A DNA stretch of 64,000 bases, taken from contig DATJLS010000080.1 in NCBI GenBank assembly GCA_035509315.1, forward strand, positions 161,467 through 225,466, given 5' to 3'. The notes under the pieces are model-generated. The model was not told the DNA's origin. It did not search any database and worked only from the letters and a program-made list of their open reading frames with translations. The stretch comes from JAKAWQ01 sp035509315. GTDB lineage: Bacteria; Pseudomonadota; Alphaproteobacteria; Acetobacterales; Acetobacteraceae. Below, one piece after another: positions 26,067-34,395 of this stretch. Within the stretch, counting starts at the first letter, position 1. Every line of letters starts with the position of its first letter. The position numbers and the translations under genes are program-made.

Positions 26067-27143
26067 ATGACAATATGGCCAGACCGATGCTCTCTCGATC
26101 TCCTCGGGATTGAATTGCCGATTGTTCAGGCTCCTATGGCAGGAGCTGTCACGTCCGCGATGGTGATCGCCGTCGCGGAGGCGGGGGGGCTCGGCTCGCT
26201 GCCCTGTGCGATCCTGAGCATGGATCAGATAAGAACAGAACTTAGCACTGTTCGGGGGCGCACATCGAAGCCCGTAAATATGAATTTCTTCTGCCATCGG
26301 CCGCCTTCCATCGATGCCGCGCGCGAAGCGGCATGGAGACGGCGCCTGAAACCTTACTATGTCGAGCTTGGACTCGATCCGGAAATGGCAACAAAAACGC
26401 CTGCGATTGAGCCGTTCGGCAGCGCGCATTGCGCGCTCGTGGAGGAATTGAAGCCCGAGGTCGTCAGTTTCCATTTCGGTCTCCCGGACAAAGACCTTCT
26501 GGCTCGCGTGAAGAAGACCGGGGCGAAAATCCTGTCGTCGGCGACCACGGTAAAAGAGGCGCGATGGCTTGAAGAGAACGGCTGCGATGCCATCGTCGCC
26601 CAGGGTGCCGAAGCCGGCGGTCATCGCGGAACATTCCTTTCCGACGACATCTCGACGCAGCCCGGAACGCTGGCGCTCGTTCCGCAAGTGGTTGACACTG
26701 TCGGCCTGCCGGTCATTGCCGCCGGGGGCATTGCCGATGCGCGCGGCATCGTCGCCGCTTTTGCCCTTGGTGCCTCCGCGGTCCAGATAGGAACGAGCTA
26801 TCTTTTTTGCCCCGAAGCGCATGTCGCTCCTGCGCACAGAGAAGCCCTGGCGGCAGGTGGGGCCGATCAGACGGTGCTCACGAACATTTTCAGCGGCCGC
26901 CCCGCTCGGGTCATCCTCAATCGCATCGTCCGCGAGCTTGGCGCGATATCCGAGCTCGCTCCCCCCTTCCCTCTCGCGGGGGGTGGGCTGGGGCCATTGC
27001 GTGCAAAGTCGGAGCCGAGCGGATCGGCCGACTTCATTCCTTTGTGGGCGGGTGAGGCCGCACGTCTCGGCAGGGCGTTGCCCGCGGGCGAGCTGACCAG
27101 GCGGCTGGCGAAGGAAGCCTTGGCGAAGCTCGCCGTACTCTAA
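26067..27143 (+). CDS. Nitronate monooxygenase (2-nitropropane dioxygenase family)
   Basis: A 358-residue FMN-dependent TIM-barrel enzyme that oxidises nitronates. Landmarks are PIVQAPMAGAVTSAMVIAVA, a glycine-rich AEAGGLGSLP, the active-site block IVAQGAEAGGHRGTF with the conserved His, and GLPVIAAGGIADARG plus GASAVQIGTSYLFC for FMN phosphate binding. It sits 60 bp after the SDR gene and may share its transcript. A short APPFPLAGGGLG stretch (26959-26990), encoded by a palindromic run of C then G, looks like an inserted repeat near the C-terminus. Confidence 0.88.
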   Translation: MTIWPDRCSLDLLGIELPIVQAPMAGAVTSAMVIAVAEAGGLGSLPCAILSMDQIRTELSTVRGRTSKPVNMNFFCHRPPSIDAAREAAWRRRLKPYYVELGLDPEMATKTPAIEPFGSAHCALVEELKPEVVSFHFGLPDKDLLARVKKTGAKILSSATTVKEARWLEENGCDAIVAQGAEAGGHRGTFLSDDISTQPGTLALVPQVVDTVGLPVIAAGGIADARGIVAAFALGASAVQIGTSYLFCPEAHVAPAHREALAAGGADQTVLTNIFSGRPARVILNRIVRELGAISELAPPFPLAGGGLGPLRAKSEPSGSADFIPLWAGEAARLGRALPAGELTRRLAKEALAKLAVL

Positions 27144-27186
27144 AGCCGGAGCGATCCCGTCATGGCCGATCAGCCCAGGATGATCG

Positions 27187-27958
27187 TCAGGCCGGAACCC
27201 AAATCACATCGTCCGCTTGGGTGGGCGTGCCGTACGGATGGCGGCGCTCTGGCGGCAGGCCGGCCACCCAGGCGGCCATGAATGCGTCGAGCCGGTCGTG
27301 TTGCTTCCCTGGGACCGTAGCCGCGAGGCGTTGTTCAAGCTTTGCGGGCGACCATCCGGTGCGCTTCGCCACGACCGACAATTGGTTCTCATAGCCTGTC
27401 GCCGTCGATTTGTGGTGATCCGCCGCCTTCAGCCGATGGGCGATGGGCGATGGCGTAAGGATAGACCTCGATGATTTCGGCGCCCGTCCGGGCACGCAGC
27501 TCGGCGAAGAGATGGAAGCCGTAGAGCATCCAGATCTTGTTGGCGTATGGCAGCCGTGAGAGGTCACCGCCGGTATCGAGGTGCTGTCGGCAAACTGCGG
27601 CGATCTCCGTCCATTCCTCGCGAGAAGGTGTCTGGAACACGGAAAGCCCTGCGCGGCGGAGCGCTTTCTCACAGGCACGCGGCCCGATCTTGGGAGGCGC
27701 GGCAGGCGCATCGATCGCAATGCACGAAAGGTGCCAGCCATTCCGCTTGCAGATCGCCAGGATGGCATCAGCGACCTGGCGTGCAGCGGCGGCAAACGGC
27801 CTCCTGTCCCTGATCTCGCTATTGCCGGGGCCGCGTGGAATTCGCTCTGCTTCCACCGGTGGAGGGGCACACGGGATCACGCGCCCTTCCGAAATCTCCG
27901 TGAAGCAGATGGGCAGCTTCTTGTTCGCGCCGCAAGCGACGTCGATGCCGCAGCAAAC
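27187..27958 (-). pseudogene. DUF429 protein gene, frameshifted by a 7-bp tandem repeat
   Basis: The N-terminal half (CCGIDVACGANKKLPICF, then WHLSCIAIDAPAAPP, ending EIIEVYPYAIAH) and the C-terminal half (HRLKAADHHKSTATGYENQL, KQHDRLDAFMAAWVAGLPP) of a DUF429 protein lie in different frames. The break is at about 27436-27456, where the minus strand reads CCATCGC CCATCGC CCATCGG. Removing one 7-bp unit restores EVYPYAIAHRLKAADHHKS. No ATG, GTG or TTG precedes the conserved N-terminus in frame (the first is a GTG at 27880), so the start may also be damaged. DUF429 proteins are RNase H-fold proteins of unknown function. It could be phase-variable, dead, or a sequencing error. Confidence 0.7.
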
Positions 27959-27995
27959 GCTGCGTGAGACAACCGAATCGGTCGCACCCCCGCGC

Positions 27996-30437
27996 TCAGA
28001 CGTCGAGATTGGCGACCTTCAGCGCATTGGTCGTGATGAATTCGCGCCGCGGCTCGACGACATCGCCCATCAGGGTCGAGAAGACCTGCGCCGCGTCCTC
28101 GGCATCGCCGACCTTCACTTGCAGCAGCGTGCGGACCGAGGGATCGAGCGTCGTCTTCCAGAGCTGATCGGGGTTCATTTCGCCCAGGCCCTTGAAGCGC
28201 TGAATGGCGAGACCCTTGCGACCCTGCGAGAGGATGCGCTCGAACGCGCTCGCGGGACCACCCACCGGCTCCGCATGGCCATCGAGCGTAAGGGTCGCGG
28301 GATACGCGAATTTCCGCACGAGCGGGTCAAGACGCTCGGCGAGCCAGCGCGCCTCGGCGCTGCGCAGGCTCGCCCCATCCAGCCCATATTGCTCGGTCAC
28401 ACCGCGCACCATGCGGGTCATGACCAGGCGCCCGGACTCGAAGCTGACCCGCCAGCCGCGTTCGGCCGGCAAGGCAAGCGCATCGAGGCGCCTCGCAAGC
28501 TCTTCCGCCGCCGCCGTGGCGCGGGCGGGATCCGGCGTCAGCGTGCCGGCGATGGCCGCCTGCTCGAGCACGGAGACCGGCGCCTCCGCCGAGAGAAGCT
28601 TAAGGCGCAGGCTTGCCTCGCGAAGGAAGCCTGCCTCGGCCACCAGCTCGGAACCCGAAAGGTCCGTCCCGTCCGCATAGACGAGACGCGCCTCGGAAAG
28701 CGCCTTGGCCAGGAGGAAATCCTCGAGGCCATGATCGTCCTTGAGATAGCGCTCGTCCGAGCCGCGCTTGGCCCGATAAAGGGGTGGCTGGGCGATGAAG
28801 AGATGCCCGCGCTCCACCAGCTCGGGCATCTGGCGGAAGAAGAATGTGAGCAGCAGCGTGCGGATGTGCGAGCCATCCACGTCCGCGTCCGTCATGATGA
28901 CGATGCGGTGGTAGCGCAGCTTGGCGATATCGAAGCCGCCCTGCTCGGGCTCCCCACGGCCGATGCCGGTGCCGAGCGCGGTGACGAGCGTGCCGATCTC
29001 CGCCGAGCCGAGCATCCGGTCGAAGCGAGCGCGCTCGACATTGAGGATTTTTCCCCGGAGCGGCAGGATCGCCTGATCACGCCGGTTGCGCGCCTGCTTG
29101 GCCGAGCCGCCGGCCGAATCGCCCTCGACGATGAAGATCTCGCTCTTCGCCGGATCGCGCTCCTGGCAATCCGCGAGCTTGCCGGGGAGCGTCGAGATAT
29201 CGAGCACGCCCTTGCGGCGGGTGAGCTCCCGTGCCTTGCGCGCGGCCTCGCGTGCGGCGGCGGCATCCATCACCTTCTGGATGATCGCCCGCGCCTCTTT
29301 CGGGTGTGTCTCGAACCAGTGGGCAAGGCCGTCGGCCACGGCCGCCTGAACGACCGGCTGGACCTCGGAGCTGACAAGCTTGTCCTTCGTCTGCGAAGAG
29401 AATTTGGGGTCCGGAACCTTGACCGAGAGGACGGCGGTCAGCCCCTCACGCATGTCCTCCCCAACCAGGGCAAGTCCCTCCTTCTTGCCCATCCCTTCGG
29501 CATAGCGGCTGACGACGCGCGTCAGCGCGCTGCGGAAGCCGGCGAGATGGGCGCCGCCGTCGCGCTGGGGTATGTTGTTGGTGAAGCAGAGCATCGTCTC
29601 GTGGTAGCTGTCGTTCCAGGAGAGCGCGAGCTCGACCCGGATGCCCTGTTCCTCGGCGGCAATATTGATCGGCGACGTGAAAGCAGGGTTCTTCGCGCGG
29701 TCGAGCCAGGTAACGAAGGCGACAAGCCCACCCTCGTAGCGGAAGACGGCCTCCTGGCTCGGCGCGTGGCGCTCGTCGCGAAGCGTTACGGCGACGCCGG
29801 AATTGAGGAAGGCAAGCTCGCGCAAACGCCGCTCGAGAACGGCGAAATCGAAATCCGTCCGGGTGAAGATCGCCGGACTCGGCTTGAACGTGACCTCCGT
29901 GCCGGAAGGTTCGCCCGAAGGGCCGATGAGTGCGAGCGGCGCCTCGGCATCGCCGTTGCGGAAGCGGATGCGGTGTTCCCCGCCCTCGCGCCAGATCCGC
30001 ACCTCCATCCACTCGGAAAGCGCATTGACGACGGCAGCACCGACACCGTGCAGCCCGCCCGAAACCTTGTAGGCGTTCTGATTGAACTTCCCCCCCGCAT
30101 GCAGGCGCGTCAGCACCACCTCGGCCGCCGAGATGCCCTCCTCGGCATGGATGTCGGTCGGGATGCCGCGGCCGTCGTCGCGGACCGTGAGGCTGCCATC
30201 CCCATTGAGGGTGACGGCAATGTTCCTGGCGAAACCGGCCTGCGCCTCGTCGAGCGCATTGTCGATGATCTCGAAGGCCATGTGGTGCAGGCCCGAACCA
30301 TCATCCGTATCGCCGATATACATTCCCGGCCGCTTGCGCACCGCATCGAGCCCACGCAGCACCGAGATCGCGGTTGCATCATAGGCAGAAGGCTCGGTCA
30401 GAGGAGGCTCAAGAGGTCTGGCGGCATTTCCGGACAT
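27996..30437 (-). CDS. gyrB: DNA gyrase subunit B
   Basis: An 813-residue type IIA topoisomerase B subunit that, with GyrA, introduces negative supercoils. Domains in order: GHKL ATPase (ISVLRGLDAVRKRPGMYIGD, EIIDNALDEAQAG, VRDDGRGIP, VSGGLHGVGAAVVNAL), transducer (about 230-400), and Toprim (EIFIVEGDSAGGSAKQARNR, MTDADVDGSHIRTLLLTFFF), then the GyrB C-terminal domain (RFKGLGEMNPDQLWKTTL). KFNQNAYKVSGGLHGVG and the length favour GyrB over ParE. It is about 8.5 kb from dnaA rather than next to recF. A triple 12-bp repeat lies just upstream. Confidence 0.95.
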   Translation of the reverse strand: MSGNAARPLEPPLTEPSAYDATAISVLRGLDAVRKRPGMYIGDTDDGSGLHHMAFEIIDNALDEAQAGFARNIAVTLNGDGSLTVRDDGRGIPTDIHAEEGISAAEVVLTRLHAGGKFNQNAYKVSGGLHGVGAAVVNALSEWMEVRIWREGGEHRIRFRNGDAEAPLALIGPSGEPSGTEVTFKPSPAIFTRTDFDFAVLERRLRELAFLNSGVAVTLRDERHAPSQEAVFRYEGGLVAFVTWLDRAKNPAFTSPINIAAEEQGIRVELALSWNDSYHETMLCFTNNIPQRDGGAHLAGFRSALTRVVSRYAEGMGKKEGLALVGEDMREGLTAVLSVKVPDPKFSSQTKDKLVSSEVQPVVQAAVADGLAHWFETHPKEARAIIQKVMDAAAAREAARKARELTRRKGVLDISTLPGKLADCQERDPAKSEIFIVEGDSAGGSAKQARNRRDQAILPLRGKILNVERARFDRMLGSAEIGTLVTALGTGIGRGEPEQGGFDIAKLRYHRIVIMTDADVDGSHIRTLLLTFFFRQMPELVERGHLFIAQPPLYRAKRGSDERYLKDDHGLEDFLLAKALSEARLVYADGTDLSGSELVAEAGFLREASLRLKLLSAEAPVSVLEQAAIAGTLTPDPARATAAAEELARRLDALALPAERGWRVSFESGRLVMTRMVRGVTEQYGLDGASLRSAEARWLAERLDPLVRKFAYPATLTLDGHAEPVGGPASAFERILSQGRKGLAIQRFKGLGEMNPDQLWKTTLDPSVRTLLQVKVGDAEDAAQVFSTLMGDVVEPRREFITTNALKVANLDV

Positions 30438-30510
30438 GCCGGCGCTGTGCTCCTTCGTAGGCTACAGGGGGAGTGAGGGAGTATAGGCCCCGTCGCGCGC
30501 CCGGCCCAGA

Positions 30511-30545
30511 GGGATAAGCGTTGGGATAAGCCTTGGGATAAGCGG
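30511..30545. repeat. Three 12-bp direct repeats (GGGATAAGCsTT) upstream of gyrB
   Basis: GGGATAAGCGTT, GGGATAAGCCTT and GGGATAAGCGGC in head-to-tail phase. On the minus strand, in the direction of gyrB, each reads GCTTATCCC, containing the TTATCC core of DnaA boxes but not the full TTATCCACA. The array lies 74-108 bp upstream of the gyrB start, in the likely promoter region. Confidence 0.7.
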
Positions 30546-30629
30546 CAGGATCAGCGCCGCGAGCCACCCGGAAGAGGGCGGGCCGGGGCGCGGGATGGAA
30601 GCGGCGGAATGGTGATGCTGATAAGGATC

Positions 30630-31940
30630 CTAATCCGATTCTTCGAGGCTGAACTGATCGGCCTCCTCGTCATAGGAATATAGTTCGGCGTAGCGGCCCC
30701 AGGAGATCACCGTGCGCAAAGTATCTCGGGCATATTCCGGCGACATATGGTCTTCGAGCTCGTCGCGGAAGCGCTCGGCCGAGGCGCGGTGGTTCCACCG
30801 CTCCTCCAGCACCTGGCGGATGGTCGCGGCGAGCGGCACATAGGCCCGCAGGCTGGCGGCGAACATCGCTTTGCGGGCATCGGTATCCAGGGCAGCGAAT
30901 CGGCGCCCGGTCTCGGTCAGGCGGATATCGCCCTCCTCCAATTCGGCGAAGCGCAGCAGGGCAAGGGCCTCACCGAGCGGCAGGAGCTCGTCCGCCTCGA
31001 GCTGGAGCGCGGCAGCCAGCGCCGGCAGATCCGCCCGCCCATCATAGGGAGGCGCGGCGAGGGTCTCGATCAGGCCGGCAAGCAAGTTGGTCGAGACAGG
31101 ATGGAGCGCCACACCGAAAGCCGGGGCGGGCTGCGCGGGCACGCGCGCCTCGGCAGGCGAAGCCCGGCGGGTCATCAGGGCATAGATATCGTCCACCATC
31201 TGGCGGAAAGGCGGATCCAGCCGGTTCCGCGGGTGCGGGAACGGGACACGAAGCTCGCTCGCGATCCGGCCCGGGTTGGAAGCGAAGACGAGGATGCGGT
31301 CGCACATCAGGACGGCCTCCTCGATATTGTGGGTGACGATCAGCATCGACTTGATCGGCAACCTCGCTTCCGACCAGAGATCGATCAGATCCGTGCGCAG
31401 TGTCTCGGCGGTCAGCACATCGAGCGCGCTGAAGGGCTCGTCCATCAGGAGGAGGTCGGGATGGACGACGAGCGCCCGGGCGAGGCCGACGCGCTGACGC
31501 ATGCCGCCCGAAAGCTCCTTCGGATAGGCGCTGTCATAGCCGCCGAGGCCGATCAGGTCGATCGCTTCCTCGGCCCGCTCATGCCGCTCCTCCGGCGGCA
31601 GTCCCTGCGCCTCGAGGCCGAGCTCGACATTCTCCCGCACCGTCAGCCAGGGAAAGAGGGCGAAGCTCTGGAAGACCATGGCAATGCCCTCCGCCGGCCC
31701 ATGGAGCGCCGCGCCGCGCCAGCGCACTTCCCCGGCGGTGGGCGCGAGAAGGCCGGCGACCACGCGGAGCAACGTCGATTTCCCGGATCCGGACCGGCCG
31801 AGCAGGCCCACGATCTCGCCCGCGGCGATGGCGAGATCGACCTTGTCGAGCACGAGCAGCTCGGCTGCGGCATCCGTCTGATAGGACTGGCGGCAGTTAT
31901 GGACCTCGAGCAGCGGGGAGTGGGCAACGACGGTATCCAT
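30630..31940 (-). CDS. ABC transporter ATPase, nitrate/sulfonate type with AAA-associated C-terminal domain
   Basis: A 436-residue protein. The N-terminal ABC ATPase (about 10-250) has Walker A GLLGRSGSGKSTLLRVV, signature LSGGMRQRVGLARAL, Walker B LLLMDEPFSALDVL and H-loop IVTHNIEEAVL, closest to the NrtD/SsuB/TauB group. The C-terminal 150 residues form the AAA-associated domain (ADLPALAAALQLEADELLPL, then ERFRDELEDHMSPEYARDTL), a regulatory extension of unknown ligand. I chose the ATG at 31940 because AGGAGG sits 6 bp before it; the frame is open for 35 more codons. It is 108 bp downstream of a double permease gene, and no binding protein is encoded. Confidence 0.9.
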   Translation of the reverse strand: MDTVVAHSPLLEVHNCRQSYQTDAAAELLVLDKVDLAIAAGEIVGLLGRSGSGKSTLLRVVAGLLAPTAGEVRWRGAALHGPAEGIAMVFQSFALFPWLTVRENVELGLEAQGLPPEERHERAEEAIDLIGLGGYDSAYPKELSGGMRQRVGLARALVVHPDLLLMDEPFSALDVLTAETLRTDLIDLWSEARLPIKSMLIVTHNIEEAVLMCDRILVFASNPGRIASELRVPFPHPRNRLDPPFRQMVDDIYALMTRRASPAEARVPAQPAPAFGVALHPVSTNLLAGLIETLAAPPYDGRADLPALAAALQLEADELLPLGEALALLRFAELEEGDIRLTETGRRFAALDTDARKAMFAASLRAYVPLAATIRQVLEERWNHRASAERFRDELEDHMSPEYARDTLRTVISWGRYAELYSYDEEADQFSLEESD

Positions 31941-32048
31941 CCGGGCCTCCTCGTATCCTCTCCGTTTCTTTTGCAGCCCCGCATCTGTCAAGCGAAGCCT
32001 GCGCACGCCATCCGAAACGAGCGCGCCGTTCACCTTGATCGCCATGTT

Positions 32049-33773
32049 CTAGCCGAGGGTGGTGCGGCGGCGGGCGAAATCATAGAGCGGCCGCCAGAAA
32101 AGCCTGTTCACGATGATGACGAATCCGGACATCACGGCGACGCCGAGCACGATATGCGCGGTGTTCCCTTCGTTCGTCGCCTCCGCGATATAAGCGCCAA
32201 GGCCGCGGGCGACGAGCGTCGTTTTGCCCCAGGAGGCGACCTCCGCCACGATCGTCGTGTTCCAGGCATTGCCCGTGGCGGTGATCGCGCCAGTGATGAA
32301 ATAGGGCATGATCCCGGGCAGCATCACGCGGCGCCACCACAGCAGGCCGCCGATTTGAAAATTCGCCGCTGCTTCCTTGAGATCACCGGGAAACGCGGCG
32401 GCGCCAGCGATCACGTTGAAGAGCACGTACCATTGCGTGCCAATGATCATCAGCGGCGTGAGCCCGATATTCGGATCAATTTTGAAATGAACGACGACAA
32501 TGACGACGAGAGGGAAAAGCAGGTTGGCCGGAAACGCCGCGAGGAACTGGGCGGCCGGCTGGGCGAGGCGGGCGAGGCGCGGGCGAAGCCCCATCCAGAC
32601 GCCGATCGGCACCCAGATGACCGCCGAGATGAAGACCGAGAACAGCACGCGCGCAAGGCTGATCAGGCCGTCGATAAGAGTGCTGCCGAAGGCGGCGAGA
32701 GTGAGGCCCGTGGAGACGAAAACGACGATCCGCCAGAGCGCGGCAGCCACCAGGAGCGAAATGAAGCCGATCCAGGCGATGTCGCCGAGGCGCGAGGAAG
32801 CGCGGCGAGCCCGAAAATTTCGCCGTCGCGGAGCGAGCCTGAGGCCACCCACCGTATCGAGCAGCGTGCCGATCAACCGGCTGGCGAGGCGGAGGAACAG
32901 GGTCCGCCGCAGAAGCGCCAGGACCCAGGGTTCGGGCGGCGCCGCACCGGCCGTGGTCTCGAAACGGAATTTCGCGGACCAGGCAACCAGGGGACGGAAC
33001 AGGAGCTGATCATAGAGGAGGATCACGACCAGCATCGCCAGGATCGCCCAGCCAATGGCCGCAAGATCCTGCTTTTGCAGAGCCAACGCGACGAAAGAGC
33101 CGATTCCCGGCAGCGCCCAGGTATGCCTGCCGACGGTGATCGCCTCGGAGGCGACGACAAAGAACCAGCTCCCGGACATCGAAAGCATCGTGTTCCAGAC
33201 GAGGCCGGGCATCGCGAAGGGCACTTCGAGACGCCAGAAGCGCTGCCACGCGGAGAGACGAAAGCTTCGCGCGGCCTCATCGAGATCGGCGGGAACGGTC
33301 GTCAGAGACTGGTAAAAACTGAAGGTCATGTTCCAGGCCTGGCTCGTGAAGATCGCAAAGATCGCGGCGAACTCAACGCCAAGCACACGGCCGGGAAAGA
33401 GGCTGACGAAGAAGACGACGGTAAAGGAAAGAAAGCCCAGAATTGGAACGGACTGGAGGATATCAAGCAGCGGAATCAGAATCATCGAGGCGCGCCGGCT
33501 CTTCGCCGCGAGTGTGCCATAGGTGAAAGTGAAGATGATCGAGGCGATCAGGGCTGCGAACATGCGCAGCGTCGTCCGCACGGCATAGAAAGGCAAGAGC
33601 GACGGGTCGAGATGCACCGTTGTCGCGCCGGGGGCCGAGAGCGGCGCCAGGGTGCCGCGCACCGCCGGCGCGATCGCCATCAATGCGCCGAGCACACAGG
33701 CGATCGCAACGAAATCCCAGACATTCGGCAGCCGCCGCCCGGCGGCCAGGGCAGGATAGGCGCTGCTCGACAT
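32049..33773 (-). CDS. ABC transporter permease with two fused membrane domains
   Basis: A 574-residue inner-membrane protein with two BPD_transp_1 domains in one chain. Each has its own EAA loop: DEAARSFRLSAWQRFWRLEV (about residue 170) and KEAAANFQIGGLLWWRRVML (about 465). A basic linker (APRRRNFRARRASSR) separates the halves near residue 320. The fusion means one chain can form the whole transmembrane pore. It pairs with the downstream ATPase with the AAA-associated domain. Such pairs are annotated as nitrate/sulfonate/bicarbonate-like importers, but the substrate is unknown and no periplasmic binding protein is adjacent. Confidence 0.9.
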   Translation of the reverse strand: MSSSAYPALAAGRRLPNVWDFVAIACVLGALMAIAPAVRGTLAPLSAPGATTVHLDPSLLPFYAVRTTLRMFAALIASIIFTFTYGTLAAKSRRASMILIPLLDILQSVPILGFLSFTVVFFVSLFPGRVLGVEFAAIFAIFTSQAWNMTFSFYQSLTTVPADLDEAARSFRLSAWQRFWRLEVPFAMPGLVWNTMLSMSGSWFFVVASEAITVGRHTWALPGIGSFVALALQKQDLAAIGWAILAMLVVILLYDQLLFRPLVAWSAKFRFETTAGAAPPEPWVLALLRRTLFLRLASRLIGTLLDTVGGLRLAPRRRNFRARRASSRLGDIAWIGFISLLVAAALWRIVVFVSTGLTLAAFGSTLIDGLISLARVLFSVFISAVIWVPIGVWMGLRPRLARLAQPAAQFLAAFPANLLFPLVVIVVVHFKIDPNIGLTPLMIIGTQWYVLFNVIAGAAAFPGDLKEAAANFQIGGLLWWRRVMLPGIMPYFITGAITATGNAWNTTIVAEVASWGKTTLVARGLGAYIAEATNEGNTAHIVLGVAVMSGFVIIVNRLFWRPLYDFARRRTTLG

Positions 33774-33948
33774 GGGGTGGGTTCCCCCCGACGGGTGTGT
33801 TCAGGGACCTGGATGTGGGTGATGACGCGTAGGCGTGTGCGCCGCCTCTAGCCCGTTCCCGCCGCCCTGTCAGCACCCCCGCGCGAGACGATTCATGTCA
33901 TTTCCATGACGAACATTTCCGCAATGGGCATTTCCATGCCGGACGCGA

Positions 33949-34395
33949 TCACGTCCCGGTGCTGCCGAATCCCCCCTCGGCCCGGAGACTCGACGGAAGT
34001 CCATCGACCTCCTGCCAGGCGGCGCGCATCACAGGGGCAAGCACCGCCTGGGCGATCCGCATGCCACGTGTGACGGTGAACGGCGCGTCTCCCGCATTGA
34101 GCAGGATCACCTGGATCTCGCCGCGATAATCCTCATCGATCGTGCCCGGGCTGTTGGGCAGCACGATGCCGTGGCGCAGCGCGAGGCCCGAGCGCGGCCG
34201 GATCTGCAGCTCGAAGCCCGGTGGCAGGGCAATCGCGAGCCCGGTCGGCACGAGGGCCCGACCGGCCGGCGGAATGACGAGGGGCTCGGCCACGGCCGCC
34301 ATCAGATCCATCCCTGCGGCACCCGCGGTCGCGTAGGCTGGCAACGGAAGGTCCGCCCCATGGGCGAGCCGCCGCGCGGCGACAATCACGCTCAC
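33949..34395 (-). CDS. dut: Deoxyuridine 5'-triphosphate nucleotidohydrolase (dUTPase)
   Basis: Trimeric dUTPase that hydrolyses dUTP to dUMP and pyrophosphate, keeping uracil out of DNA. Five motifs are present: AGAAGMDLMA (1), IRPRSGLALRHGI (2), NSPGTIDEDYRGEI (3), TVTRGMRIAQAVL (4) and the C-terminal GGFGSTGT (5). I use the GTG at 34395, whose GTGA overlaps the coaBC stop codon by 4 bp; this gives 148 residues, the normal length. The ORF can be extended to 34464, but that adds 23 unconserved residues inside coaBC. Last gene of the ubiE-coaBC-dut operon. Confidence 0.95.
   Translation of the reverse strand: MSVIVAARRLAHGADLPLPAYATAGAAGMDLMAAVAEPLVIPPAGRALVPTGLAIALPPGFELQIRPRSGLALRHGIVLPNSPGTIDEDYRGEIQVILLNAGDAPFTVTRGMRIAQAVLAPVMRAAWQEVDGLPSSLRAEGGFGSTGT

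Noticed and set aside
27996..30437. Topoisomerase IV ParE instead of GyrB
   Set aside because: The KFNQNAYKVSGGLHGVG context, MTDADVDGSHIRTLLLTFFF and the 813-residue length fit GyrB better than the roughly 630-700-residue ParE.
30747..33851. Plus-strand 1034-codon open frame
   Set aside because: Antisense shadow of the ABC ATPase and permease genes; composition rich in Arg, Asp, Gly and His and no domain recognisable.
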